Source: Tersicoccus phoenicis
Lineage (GTDB): Bacteria; Actinomycetota; Actinomycetes; Actinomycetales; Micrococcaceae
Length of the DNA stretch: 64,000 nucleotides
Assembly: GCF_001968835.1 (NCBI RefSeq)
Contig: NZ_MRDE01000017.1
Span: 44,379-108,378 of the forward strand
Reading direction: 5' to 3'
Shown: one piece after another, positions 30,384 to 39,354 of the stretch
How positions within the stretch are numbered: position 1 is the first letter of the stretch
How the letters are laid out: the number at the start of each line of letters is the position of its first letter
Notes under the pieces: generated by a model
Database searches by the model: none
The model's input: the letters and a program-made list of their open reading frames with translations, nothing else
What the model was told of the DNA's origin: nothing
Position numbers and translations under genes: made by a program

Positions 30384-31846
30384 ACGCCGGTGGGCGTCGT
30401 GGGCCGAGGTCGTGCCGCACGCAGCGTCCGGATTTCGCGGAAATTGACCAGTGTCCACACGCCGACGAAGCTGACCGACAGAACGATCCCGACCCAGTGG
30501 GGCGGATCGGCGACATTGGTGAAGATGACACCGCTCGCCAACAGGAGCAAGCTCACGGTGAAGCGGAGCACGACACCCGTCCACTGGTGATGCTCCATGC
30601 GCCAACACCGGATGACCATGACGAGCGACGTTGCGGACGTCGCCACGAGATACCCCAGAGCTACACCAAGCACTCCGGCGACGGGCCCGAAGACCAGCCA
30701 TAGCGCGAAGGCCACGAGGAGGCCGCAAGCCGCGACGATCGAGACGAACCGCGCACCCCTGATCCCGGTCGCGTTCAAGCGGTTGACTGCCGCTACGGGG
30801 ATTGTTGTGAACATGACGGCGATCAACAGGACCGGAAGAATATCTTGCGCGCCGGCGAAGCGTTGGCCGTACAGGACATCGATGAGGAGCGGACTGGCCA
30901 GCGCGAGGCCGCCGAAGACGGCGGGCATGGCAACGACCAGAGCGCGGGTCACCGCGTCGGTCTGGTGCCGCATCGTCTGAGCGTCGTTGCGGCCGCCCGC
31001 TTCGGCCATAGCAGGGAAGAGCACCTGACTGCCCGTTCGGGCGAGCATGGTGGCCGGAGTCGCCAAGCTCAGCGCTGCCGCATACATGCCTGCCTGCACT
31101 CCGGTTCCCGCCATATTCGCGGCGAGCATGGACAACTGCAGCATCCCGGCGCTGGAGAGCGTACCCAGCACGCCGTACCGCACGAACGCGTTGATCGACG
31201 ACAGCAGCGCGGTGTCGACGACGGCGGTGGACGGTGCCGGCCAGCAGACGACGGCGTAGAGGCCGTAGCTGAGCGCCAACGGCAGGAGCAGGAAAGGTTG
31301 TAGCCCGGCGATAAGGACCGCCGCCAGCATGACCAAGGCAGCGAGGGATCCGGCGACATCCCACAGGGCGGATCGCACAATCTGCCCCGCCCCGTACTGC
31401 ACGCCTCGGGTGAACGACCAGCCCGCGTAACCGAGCAACAGTAGGCCGGCACACGACGCGGTGGCGACGTCCAGATGCAGAACGGTGATCGAGATTCCGA
31501 CGCTGAGCGCCGCGAGCGGCACCGACACGCCGAGCATTCTGACGCCGAGGTGATTCGCGACCGCCTGCGCCTGGTCGGGTCGCTGCTCGCCCCGCAACTG
31601 GGCGACGAAGCGGGTGGCGGCCTGCCCCGCGGACGTCGGCCACAGGAGGCTGAGGAACAGTGCGAGACTGATCGCCGAATTGATGTTCGCCAAGTCGGCC
31701 GCCCCGAGGAAGCGACCGATGAGCACGCTGTACAGGAAGCGGGTGAGCCCCTGCGAGAAACTTCCGAGCAGCCCGTACATCCATCGGGACGGCATAGCCC
31801 GGATGCTCGATCGAGACACGTCGGTACGGCGGTACAGCGTGGGCAC
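30359..31846 (-). CDS. Wzx-like polysaccharide flippase (MOP superfamily)
   Basis: About 495 residues with 12-14 membrane segments, matching the RfbX/Wzx family that flips undecaprenyl-linked repeat units. The N terminus SRWMYGLLGSFSQGLTRFLYSVLIGRFLG (in parts) and the internal GQAATRFVAQLRGEQRPDQ are typical of the family. I take GTG at 31846, which sits just after a TACACT -10-like sequence, so the mRNA may be leaderless; an ATG at 31795 is an alternative. It is divergent from the GT2 gene at 31975. Confidence 0.8.
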   Translation of the reverse strand: MPTLYRRTDVSRSSIRAMPSRWMYGLLGSFSQGLTRFLYSVLIGRFLGAADLANINSAISLALFLSLLWPTSAGQAATRFVAQLRGEQRPDQAQAVANHLGVRMLGVSVPLAALSVGISITVLHLDVATASCAGLLLLGYAGWSFTRGVQYGAGQIVRSALWDVAGSLAALVMLAAVLIAGLQPFLLLPLALSYGLYAVVCWPAPSTAVVDTALLSSINAFVRYGVLGTLSSAGMLQLSMLAANMAGTGVQAGMYAAALSLATPATMLARTGSQVLFPAMAEAGGRNDAQTMRHQTDAVTRALVVAMPAVFGGLALASPLLIDVLYGQRFAGAQDILPVLLIAVMFTTIPVAAVNRLNATGIRGARFVSIVAACGLLVAFALWLVFGPVAGVLGVALGYLVATSATSLVMVIRCWRMEHHQWTGVVLRFTVSLLLLASGVIFTNVADPPHWVGIVLSVSFVGVWTLVNFREIRTLRAARPRPTTPTGVQRSAASR

Positions 31847-31974
31847 CCATCGAGTGTACTGTGGCGTGGTGCTCGTGCTCGCCAGCCTTATGGCAACCGT
31901 ACCGACCGTTGCCATGTGGCAGCGCCGCCGGGTGGGTGCGATGTCGTCGATCCCCGCTGTGGGATACTTGGGCA

Positions 31975-32640
31975 GTGAGCCGGACTTGGATCGTCATCCC
32001 GATGTACAACGAGGGATCGGTGGTCGGCAGGGTCATTGAGGGTCTGCATGAGCATTTTCCGTTCGTCGTCTGCGTCGACGACGGGAGTTCGGACGACTCG
32101 GTGCGCGTGGCGGGCAGCGCAGGTGCCGTCGTGGTCAAGCACCCGGTCAATCTCGGTCAGGGCGCCGCGCTTCAGACCGGCATCAGCTACGCAGCTCAGG
32201 ATCCTGAGTTGGATTGCGTCATCACGTTTGACGCCGACGGTCAGCACCGAGTGCAGGACGCCCGGAGGATGGCAGATCGGATCCGCAGCGGTGAGGTCGA
32301 CGTCGTCCTCGGCTCGCGGTTCCTGGACAAGCGCACTAAGCTGTCCACGCCCAAGCGTATCGTGCTGCGCACCGCCGCCATCCAGTCACGGATGAGCACT
32401 GGTATGGATCTGACGGACGCCCACAACGGATTGCGGGCCTTCGCTGCCGTGGCGGCGCGCCGGCTGAACCTTCAACAGAACCGGATGGCGCACGCGTCCG
32501 AGCTCATCCACCAGGTGGCCGCCATGGGTGTGCGGTGGGAGGAACAGCCGGTGGAGATCGTTTACACCGACTACTCCAAGGCCAAGGGACAGTCTCTCCT
32601 CAACTCGGTCAACATCCTCGCCGATCTATTCTTCAGGTGA
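31975..32640 (+). CDS. GT2-family polyprenyl-phosphate sugar synthase-like transferase
   Basis: A 221-residue GT-A enzyme: VIPMYNEGSVVGRVIEGL (nucleotide site), CVDDGSSDD, FDADGQHRVQDARRMADRI (DxD region) and LGSRFLDKRTKLS. The size and motifs fit the dolichyl-phosphate-mannose synthase-like group, which loads a sugar on polyprenyl phosphate. The next gene encodes a DUF2304 membrane protein, its usual partner. GTG at 31975 lies just after GATACTTG, so translation may be leaderless. Confidence 0.85.
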   Translation: MSRTWIVIPMYNEGSVVGRVIEGLHEHFPFVVCVDDGSSDDSVRVAGSAGAVVVKHPVNLGQGAALQTGISYAAQDPELDCVITFDADGQHRVQDARRMADRIRSGEVDVVLGSRFLDKRTKLSTPKRIVLRTAAIQSRMSTGMDLTDAHNGLRAFAAVAARRLNLQQNRMAHASELIHQVAAMGVRWEEQPVEIVYTDYSKAKGQSLLNSVNILADLFFR

Positions 32641-32644
32641 CATC

Positions 32645-33013
32645 GTGCAGATCCTCGTCCAGCTAGTTCTCGTCCTTGCGGTGGTCGGGATGTCAGTCGC
32701 GCTGATGCGCGGCGGCATCAACGCCCGTCATCTCGCCATCCGGCGCATCTTTTTGATGGTCTTCGCCCTCGTGGCGGCGTTGTCGGTGGTATTCCCAGAA
32801 CTGCTCACCCGGCTGGCGCGCCTGCTGGGTATCGGTCGCGGCACCGACCTGGTGCTCTACGCACTGATCGTCAGCTTCCTGGTGTACATGGCGACGAGCT
32901 TCCAACGGTTCCGGCACATGGAGTCAACGGTCACGCAACTCGCGCGTCGAATCGCGATCGATGAGGTCGTGACGCCCGAGGAGTTCGCCGAACACGGCAC
33001 CATCGACCGCTGA
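32645..33013 (+). CDS. DUF2304 family membrane protein
   Basis: A 122-residue protein with three hydrophobic segments (about 3-22, 33-50 and 64-84) and a charged C-terminal helix. DUF2304 proteins are typically encoded next to GT2 polyprenyl-phosphate sugar synthases and probably help them work at the membrane. GTG start at 32645, five bases after the stop of the GT2 gene; the pair is one operon. Confidence 0.8.
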   Translation: MQILVQLVLVLAVVGMSVALMRGGINARHLAIRRIFLMVFALVAALSVVFPELLTRLARLLGIGRGTDLVLYALIVSFLVYMATSFQRFRHMESTVTQLARRIAIDEVVTPEEFAEHGTIDR

Positions 33014-33036
33014 CGCTGGGTCAGTCTCAGGTCCGT

Positions 33037-33074
33037 CGTTCAACCCGCAGGGGCGGGCGCACGACGGTTGAACG
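33037..33074. terminator. Terminator-like hairpin between convergent genes
   Basis: CGTTCAACC (33037-33045) and GGTTGAACG (33066-33074) are perfect inverted repeats between the DUF2304 gene and the convergent membrane protein gene, with a GC-rich 20-base loop. Confidence 0.5.
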
Positions 33075-33078
33075 AGGT

Positions 33079-35064
33079 TCAACTGGCCGACTCGTCACAT
33101 GCGGTGATGCGGTAGAGACGCGCTTGGCCAGCGGAGTCGACCAAGGTCACACCCGGATTGTTCTCCAGGCCCCGGAACCCCGCATAGTCGTGCCGCATGA
33201 GATTGACCTCGGAGCCGAAAGCGGCGACGTACCGTATCCGTGTCGCGTCGACCGCTCGACAGACACTCGGATCGCTCTGGACGTTGCCGAGACGGTCGTA
33301 GATCTGCTTCGCGTCCCCTGTGGGGGTCGCTTGTGCGGTCATCAGCACAGTCCGTTGCCCTGTCATCGCGTAGATCAGGCCGCTGCCGTCGCCGGGCACG
33401 TTGGCGATCACTGAGTTTGGCGCCACGGTTTTGTTCAGGCGGGAAACCACTTGCGCCTCATCGGTGTTCAGCAGGGGCGAGTGATCGTTGAATCGGTAAT
33501 TGCCCTGACCGATGATCTGCCCGTACGACACCGAGTAGTCCTGCCCCCAGGCCGTGACCGCAACGGCGGACACGATGACGAGCGCGGTGGCGCTGAGTTG
33601 GCGAACCGGCCGACGCAGCCGCCCGGTCGCGCGACAGACAGAACGAGCTAGAAGCATGAGGATAACCGCGAGTCCGTAAGCCGCGACCGGGGCGACCACT
33701 GCGGCGATCTGCGGACCCGTACGGAACGAGTCGTTGTACCAAACGCGCGTGATGGCGTCCCGCACCGAATCGGGCCGCCACGACGCGGAGACAACGTAGA
33801 ACCACATCGTGAGGGCGCAGATCACCACCAAGCTGATCGCCGGTGCGTCGCGTCGACGTAGTAGGAACCAGATGCCCAGCACGGTGAGGATCGTCAGCGC
33901 CGTGGGAAACGGCCGACCGACCGGGGCGGAACTGACGGCCTCGCCGACGGCCTGCGCGACCGTCTGAAAGGGCTTCCACCCCGACGCTGCGGCGGACGGC
34001 CGGAGACGAGCCCACAGAAGGCAGACAATCGCCACATAACTCACCCCGACCACCGTGGGGACGGCCACCCGCCACCGCAAGCGAGACGTGCGGGTGACGC
34101 GGACGGACCAGAAGATCAGCAGCGGACAACTCGCCGCCATTGCCAACAAACCGATGGAGGGATGAGCCAGAAAGGTCCCCACGGATGCGATTGCACCGAG
34201 CAGTAACCGAGCGGGTAGAGGCGAGTCCAGGTCTCGGGAGACGCCGAGGGCAGCGGCTATGAGAGCCAGTAGCGCGGGCAAGAGCGCCATCGCCAGGTAG
34301 TTCGGGTACAGAACGCCGAAAAACAGAGGCACATAGGGGAAGATGCCGAAGAAGGCGCTGAGGAGACCGCCCGCCACCATCAGCAGCATGTTGCGTCCGA
34401 AAAAGACGCGCAGCAGGAGCACGATGGAGAGTGGCCAGAACACGGCGCCGATCACGATGGACATCAGGTTCGACGCGACCGCGGTCGAGAGCCCGAACGT
34501 ACTCATGATGAGCGCCGTCATGTCGTGCCAGACGCCCGGATAAAACGAGATGCCCGTCGCTGTGGGGTCGAGGTTACCCAGGGTGAGGGAGGATGCGCGG
34601 CCCGTCTCCTCGATCACCCGCAGGGCGTTCTGGTGGAACAGATTGTCCGGAGTCTGCGACACATTTTCGGGCGCGATGAACATCTGGGTCAAGCGGAAAC
34701 CCACGATGCCGCCGCCCACCAGCACGCCGATGATTGTCGCCGCTACACTCCGTCGATCAACCGGGAGACTGGTGCCGACCGTGTCGTCAACCCGAGTAGG
34801 TCGCAGACGAAGCACCGCCAGCCTGGTCGCGAGACACAGAACTGCAGCGACTACGGATACCAGTGCTGCGCTGCTCAGGGACCAGGGAAGCGACACCATC
34901 TGTGTCGTCATCGCGCCGACCCCGAGAACTCCGGCACTGAGCACTGGTGCGGCGCCGATGGCCAACCATGGTCGCGCTCCACTGGCCAAGCCGACGACGA
35001 TGCCCGGAAGGAGAAGTATGACGATGCTCCCGAGTAAGGGCGGCGTAGCGTCGATCCAGGTCAT
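33079..35064 (-). CDS. Large GT-C-like membrane protein (DUF6541 type)
   Basis: A 661-residue protein with 12 or more membrane segments and a C-terminal soluble domain (QDYSVSYGQIIGQGNYRF, PNSVIANVPGDGSGLIYAM). The size and the TPDNLFHQNALRVIEETG loop fit the actinobacterial DUF6541 group, to which the M. tuberculosis arabinogalactan galactosamine-transferase Rv3779 may be related. With the polyprenyl-sugar synthase and DUF2304 genes converging on it, it is likely the periplasmic transferase that uses the lipid-linked sugar; this is inference. The ATG at 35064 (MTWIDATPPLLG) is chosen because the first membrane helix follows at once. Confidence 0.7.
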   Translation of the reverse strand: MTWIDATPPLLGSIVILLLPGIVVGLASGARPWLAIGAAPVLSAGVLGVGAMTTQMVSLPWSLSSAALVSVVAAVLCLATRLAVLRLRPTRVDDTVGTSLPVDRRSVAATIIGVLVGGGIVGFRLTQMFIAPENVSQTPDNLFHQNALRVIEETGRASSLTLGNLDPTATGISFYPGVWHDMTALIMSTFGLSTAVASNLMSIVIGAVFWPLSIVLLLRVFFGRNMLLMVAGGLLSAFFGIFPYVPLFFGVLYPNYLAMALLPALLALIAAALGVSRDLDSPLPARLLLGAIASVGTFLAHPSIGLLAMAASCPLLIFWSVRVTRTSRLRWRVAVPTVVGVSYVAIVCLLWARLRPSAAASGWKPFQTVAQAVGEAVSSAPVGRPFPTALTILTVLGIWFLLRRRDAPAISLVVICALTMWFYVVSASWRPDSVRDAITRVWYNDSFRTGPQIAAVVAPVAAYGLAVILMLLARSVCRATGRLRRPVRQLSATALVIVSAVAVTAWGQDYSVSYGQIIGQGNYRFNDHSPLLNTDEAQVVSRLNKTVAPNSVIANVPGDGSGLIYAMTGQRTVLMTAQATPTGDAKQIYDRLGNVQSDPSVCRAVDATRIRYVAAFGSEVNLMRHDYAGFRGLENNPGVTLVDSAGQARLYRITACDESAS

Positions 35065-35176
35065 ATCGCACTGACTTTCTGTGGAGGACAACGGCCCATC
35101 GAGACTACCGTGCACGGTCGCGAGGCATGACAATGTGGGCGACACCGCACGACGATCAACCGTCGCCAACATGAGA

Positions 35177-35209
35177 ATGGGCCGGTGTGAACGTGTCACA
35201 CCGGCCCAT
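35177..35209. terminator. Terminator hairpin
   Basis: ATGGGCCGGTGTGA (35177-35190) pairs perfectly with TCACACCGGCCCAT (35196-35209). It lies 15 bp after the stop of the GH25 gene on the minus strand. Confidence 0.8.
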
Positions 35210-35223
35210 CCCCGATCGCCGGG

Positions 35224-37212
35224 TCAGTTTGCCCGGATGGTCTCCCCACCAGCGATCAGCATGGGGTTCCAGCCTCCGTTGCCGATCTGTGTGCGAGTGC
35301 CCCAGCCGCCCCTGCCACTCAGCGGGTAATGCTGGAGGGTGCCGTCGGTACGGCGAGCGTTGATGCCGGTGCTGCCATCGGTGGCGAACCCGCTCGTGAT
35401 CGACAGGGCGGTAATCGCGTTCCAGCCCCATCCGACGACGCGTCGAGCCTCGCCGACGAAGGAGCCTCGCCCGTTGCCGCGGTACAGCGCCAAGTCGCCG
35501 TTTCCTCGACGGGCCAGGATGTCCTGGTAACCGTCGCCGTCGAAATCGACCATGGTCATGTCCAGGCCGTTCCAGCCCCGCCCGATGGTTCCCGCGTTGT
35601 AGACGTACCCGCCGTCCGTGTACCTCCACAGGGTGACGGTGCCGTCCGTGTTCCGGGACAGGATCTGCGGACTGGCGCTGCTGGCGATCCAGTAGCCCAC
35701 CGTCAATTGGGCACCGGCCATGCCACCGGTGAACAGGATCCGCGGGGTGTTGAATCCACCGGTCGGCTTACCGGTGTACATGGTAACGATGCCGCTGCGC
35801 CACTGCGCGAGCAGATCGAAGTAGCCATCGTTGTTCCAGTCGATCACCGTGACCGAACGCGCGCTAGCCCACCCTGAGCCGATCCGGTAACGCCCACTGA
35901 GGGCGGTCTTGCCGTCGACGGCCGGGTAGTTCCACAGGGTGCCACCACTGTCGGCGGCGACGACGTCGGCGGCCGACTTGATCGACGGCCCGCTGGGAGC
36001 CGGCTTCGGCTTCGGCGCCGGCGCGGGCTTGACCACGGCGGGCGGCACCGGCGGCACGACTGCGCCGCGAGCGAAGGTCTGCAGTTGGGCGTAGGAGCCG
36101 TTCCACTGGTTGGAGTCCCCGACGAAGGGGCCGGTGGAGGAGAACTGCCAGATGCTGAAGGTCGACCAGCTGGCCGGCATCGGGCCGACCCAGGAGGAGT
36201 ACGCGGCCAGGTGCAGCGGGTTGTCACCGAAGGCGGTGCTGTTGCCCGTGCACTTGCTCCACCAGTCCGTGGTCGTGTAGATCGCGGGAGCGCGACCCGT
36301 GCGCGCCTGCATCCGGTTGGAGAAGTCCTTGATCCAGGACACCATCTGCGGGCCGCTCAGCCCGAAGCAGACGTTGCCGCCGGCGATGGCGGAGTACGGG
36401 TTGTACTCGACGTCCAGCAGCGGGGGAAGGGTCTTGCCGTCGCCGGACCAGCCACCGCCGCTGGCGATGAACGCGTCCGCCTGGCTGGCGCCGGAGGTGA
36501 CCCCGGGCAGGGCGAAGTGGTATGCCCCACGGATCATGCCCATCGCAGCCGCACCGTTGTACTGCTGGCCGAAGTAGTCGTTGATCTTGGCGTTGCCCTC
36601 GGAGGACTTGACGTAGGCGAAGCGGGACCCCTGGTTCCAGGCGGTGGACCAGTTCACGTTCTGCTGCCAGCCGCTGACGTCCATGCCGAGCACGCCGCCG
36701 GACGGGATGGTGTAGCTGAGAATCGACTTCCCGGCGGTGTTCGAGTTCGTCCCGGACTGGGTGCGGGCCGGGCCGCCGCCGGAGGCGCGGCCCTTGACGC
36801 TCTGTCCCAGGAAGGCGCCGTTGGCGCCCTGCTCCTTCTTCAGTGCGGCCAGATCGGTGCCCTTGGTGACAACCGTGGCGGCCCGCTGGGCCTCGGTCAG
36901 TGGGGCGGACTGCTGGGGCAGGGTGGTGCCCGGAGCCGAGCTGCGCGCGGGCGCGGCCGGCGCGGCCGGGCTGAGCTGCTGTGTCGGCAGCGCCGCGGCC
37001 GCGGTCCAGGGAGTGCCCGAGGAGGGCGTGCCGTCCGGCGCGGTCGGGGAGACCGGTGCCGCGATGGCGGCTCCGGCGCCGGGGCCGACGACCAGGGCGA
37101 GGGCAGTCGCCGCCGTGAGAGCGCGGGTGAGCGCCCGGGACGGGCGTCGTGTCGTCGAGTCGAGGTGGTGTCCGCTGTCGCGGATCTGTGCGTCACGTGC
37201 GTGAGGTGTCAT
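35224..37212 (-). CDS. Secreted GH25 lysozyme with FG-GAP/VCBS-type repeat domain
   Basis: A 662-residue exported muramidase. A basic N region and hydrophobic core (ALTAATALALVVGPGAGAAI, to about residue 51) form a signal peptide. A Ser/Ala/Pro-rich stretch follows, then the GH25 barrel (about 170-380) with LGMDVSGWQ (Asp about 178), VKSSEG (Glu about 205) and LLDVEYN (Asp 267, Glu 269), the expected acidic catalytic residues. A Pro/Lys linker (PAPAPKPKPAP) leads to a C-terminal repeat domain (about 415-662) with VIDWNNDGYFDLLAQW and VDFDGDGYQDILARR, calcium-type FG-GAP blades. It should cleave peptidoglycan outside the membrane. Confidence 0.9.
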   Translation of the reverse strand: MTPHARDAQIRDSGHHLDSTTRRPSRALTRALTAATALALVVGPGAGAAIAAPVSPTAPDGTPSSGTPWTAAAALPTQQLSPAAPAAPARSSAPGTTLPQQSAPLTEAQRAATVVTKGTDLAALKKEQGANGAFLGQSVKGRASGGGPARTQSGTNSNTAGKSILSYTIPSGGVLGMDVSGWQQNVNWSTAWNQGSRFAYVKSSEGNAKINDYFGQQYNGAAAMGMIRGAYHFALPGVTSGASQADAFIASGGGWSGDGKTLPPLLDVEYNPYSAIAGGNVCFGLSGPQMVSWIKDFSNRMQARTGRAPAIYTTTDWWSKCTGNSTAFGDNPLHLAAYSSWVGPMPASWSTFSIWQFSSTGPFVGDSNQWNGSYAQLQTFARGAVVPPVPPAVVKPAPAPKPKPAPSGPSIKSAADVVAADSGGTLWNYPAVDGKTALSGRYRIGSGWASARSVTVIDWNNDGYFDLLAQWRSGIVTMYTGKPTGGFNTPRILFTGGMAGAQLTVGYWIASSASPQILSRNTDGTVTLWRYTDGGYVYNAGTIGRGWNGLDMTMVDFDGDGYQDILARRGNGDLALYRGNGRGSFVGEARRVVGWGWNAITALSITSGFATDGSTGINARRTDGTLQHYPLSGRGGWGTRTQIGNGGWNPMLIAGGETIRAN

Positions 37213-37620
37213 GAAAGGTGTCTCCGCGATGGCGCCCGCGGGGTCGGGCGTGGTTGGGCTCACCGGATTCCCGATGAGGGCTGGTCCCGCCGTGTACACC
37301 CCCCGATGCTCACGGCGTGCCGGTCTCGATCGCTCGGGCCGGGGCCTGGGATCGAGTCACGACGGTGTTTCGGGTGGGGCTGACGACGCGATCGTGATGA
37401 CGGATCGGTCACGGCCGTCTCGGCAGTCCCGACTCCCCCTATCGGCCGCCGCGGGGCACGCGTAAGCCACAGCGCGACCTCGAAGTTGTCCAGAAGGCGC
37501 CGCGCCCGGTGGTGGTCCGGCCACACCGGGCGGTCACGCGTCGGTGACGACGGGTCGTCACGGGAAGGCTGTGGGAGCCCGTGGGGCGGCTCGACGGGCG
37601 CGCCACCGTAGACGGGAAGC
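37213..37620. other. Gene-free stretch upstream of the GH25 gene
   Basis: About 400 bp without a convincing gene. It must hold the GH25 promoter. I compared the minus-strand leader with ydaO (c-di-AMP) and cobalamin riboswitch cores and found only a short partial match, so no riboswitch is called. A perfect palindrome GTGACGACGGGTCGTCAC is at 37545-37562, part of a 37-bp segment that resembles the tadA upstream region. Confidence 0.5.
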
Positions 37621-37764
37621 ATGATCCGGAAGCTGGGTGATGACATCGAGGCGGGCAAGAGCCGCGACGCCGACGAGCGCGAGATTGCCGCGCTCGCCCT
37701 CCAGCGCGTCGACGAGGTAGAGCAGGCCGAGATCGATGCCGCCTGGGACGAGGCGATCGACTGA
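37621..37764 (+). CDS. Very small protein resembling an addiction-module antitoxin fragment
   Basis: A 47-codon open frame starting MIRKLGDDIEAGKSRDADER and ending with a helix of acidic and Ala residues (DAAWDEAID). The last 25 residues resemble the TIGR02574 antitoxin pattern (ALxLLxSLxE...AWxxEI), but no RelE/ParE toxin gene is attached and the typical C-terminal end is missing. GGGAAG lies just before the ATG. It could be a remnant, a short functional gene, or chance. Confidence 0.3.
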   Translation: MIRKLGDDIEAGKSRDADEREIAALALQRVDEVEQAEIDAAWDEAID

Positions 37765-37810
37765 ACCTCTCGGTCATCCGACGGGCCGACGGCCGGTGGC
37801 TGACCGGGGG

Positions 37811-38863
37811 TCAGCTGTAGTCCGCCACGACCGTCCTGGTGCGGCCGTCGAGGCGGATGGTGCCGCCGTGGGGAACGATCCACTGCGGCCGGGTGTGGCC
37901 GAAGGGGACGCCGACGCAGACCACGGCGTCGGGGTTGTACCGGCTGACCTGCTCGATGATCACGTCACGCTGGTCAGCGCGCATCCGTGCGCGCTCCTCT
38001 GCGGCGGGGGCAGGTGATCCGAGCTGGCTGACCGGGGGACGTGCGGCCAGCACGCCGGTGACCGATCCGAGCACGCCCCTTTCGCCGAGGGCCCGCACCC
38101 ACCGCCGCACCTGTTCCGTCGTCGGGACTTCCTCGCTGGTCTCCAGCAGCAGGACCGCCCCGACCAGGTCATCTGTTGCCGGCATCCGACCGGCCAGGGC
38201 GATCTGTTCGATGACCTCGAGGCATCCGCCCCATGTCCGGCCCTCGGCCACCGCGGACGGGCCGGCCCACGCCCACGGTTCGGTCGGCTCCCGGACGCCG
38301 AACTCGACGAGCGCTCTCGGGTCTGTCCATTCGACGCCGACGTCCTCGGACTCACCGGGGTCGGTCAGTTCGAGGACGCCGCCGTCCAGCAGTGCGGCTT
38401 GCAGCGACACCCGGTGTACTTCGTCCATGTGGGGACCGGCGCCGAGGTGCACCTGGGTCGAGCCGCCGTAGTAGCTCGGGACGCCGAGGCCCCACAGGAA
38501 GTTGTGCAGGTTCGTGTTGTCGCTGTATCCGAGGAACGGCTTCGGGTTCGCGCCAACCAACCCGGCGTCGATGTGCCGGATGACTGTCACCTGGTCGTCA
38601 CCGCCCACGGTTGCCAGCACCGCCCGGACCGACGGGTCCGCGAAGGCCGCGTTGATGTCGGCGGCACGCGCCTGCGCACTGGCACCGCGCAGGCGGGTCG
38701 TCGGGTACTCCACCGGGACCAGGCCCGTGGCTTCCTGCAGCCGACGCATCGCCTGCTCGTGCACAGCCTCGGAGACGGACGGAGCGGCGAATGCGGGCGA
38801 CAGTACCGCCACCCGATCACCGGCTGCCGCCTTCGACACGGCGACGAGCGGTCGTGTTGTCAT
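37811..38863 (-). CDS. LD-carboxypeptidase / MccF-like serine peptidase (S66)
   Basis: A 350-residue cytoplasmic S66 peptidase. The nucleophile Ser114 lies in FLGYSDNTNLHN; the acidic residue is in WGGCLEVIEQI and the His in GVPFGHTRPQW. The SDNTNLHN motif is closer to MccF (microcin C-type peptide-nucleotide amide hydrolase) than to LdcA, so it may confer self-protection or resistance to peptidyl-nucleotide antibiotics. LD-carboxypeptidase activity on muropeptides is the alternative. No microcin synthesis genes are nearby. Confidence 0.88.
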   Translation of the reverse strand: MTTRPLVAVSKAAAGDRVAVLSPAFAAPSVSEAVHEQAMRRLQEATGLVPVEYPTTRLRGASAQARAADINAAFADPSVRAVLATVGGDDQVTVIRHIDAGLVGANPKPFLGYSDNTNLHNFLWGLGVPSYYGGSTQVHLGAGPHMDEVHRVSLQAALLDGGVLELTDPGESEDVGVEWTDPRALVEFGVREPTEPWAWAGPSAVAEGRTWGGCLEVIEQIALAGRMPATDDLVGAVLLLETSEEVPTTEQVRRWVRALGERGVLGSVTGVLAARPPVSQLGSPAPAAEERARMRADQRDVIIEQVSRYNPDAVVCVGVPFGHTRPQWIVPHGGTIRLDGRTRTVVADYS

Positions 38864-38979
38864 GCGTCCAAGTATGGGCAGATCGGCGATGTTTCTTTCG
38901 GAACTTCCGCTTGCGGGTCGTTCTCGCCGGACCCGACCTGGGCGGTGGGCACGGGCTTGCGGTGGAGAAGAATGGCAGC

Positions 38980-39354
38980 GTGAACTCTTCCGTTGGACTG
39001 GAGGATCGAGCCGTTCCCGACCGGCCTGAGATCGTCTGCATCTGTGGCTCTACTCGGTTCGTGGACGAGATGCGCGCGGCGAACCGTGATCTGACCTTCG
39101 CGGGAGTCATCGTCGTCGCGCCAGGGGAAGCGGACGTGTCGATCACTGACGAGCAGAAGACCGCGCTGGACGCTCTGCACCTGCGCAAGATCGACCTGGC
39201 TGACCGTGTTCTGGTCGTCAATCCCGGCGGGTACATCGGCGAGTCCACACGCAGGGAGATCGCCTATGCCCGCGCCGCCGGCAAGCCGATCGCGTTCACC
39301 GATCCCGTTGGCGGCGCCGGAATGACGACGCGCGTGCGGGCACACCGTGAGTGA
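38980..39354 (+). CDS. Nucleoside 2-deoxyribosyltransferase-fold protein
   Basis: A 124-residue protein. VCICGSTRFVDEMRAAN at the N terminus (about 18-35) and VLVVNPGGYIGESTRREIAYARAAGKPI near the C terminus (quoted in parts) are typical of the NDT/DUF4406 fold, with the GST phosphate loop and the N-P-GGYIGE-T motif. Such proteins bind nucleosides or nucleotides; the reaction is not clear. GTG at 38980 is the best start. The stop overlaps the MFS gene start, so the two are coupled. Confidence 0.7.
   Translation: MNSSVGLEDRAVPDRPEIVCICGSTRFVDEMRAANRDLTFAGVIVVAPGEADVSITDEQKTALDALHLRKIDLADRVLVVNPGGYIGESTRREIAYARAAGKPIAFTDPVGGAGMTTRVRAHRE

Noticed and set aside
37213..37440. Riboswitch (ydaO/c-di-AMP or cobalamin) upstream of the GH25 lysozyme gene.
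   Set aside because: Only a short GGGAATCCGGTGAG match was found on the minus strand; the other conserved core segments are missing.
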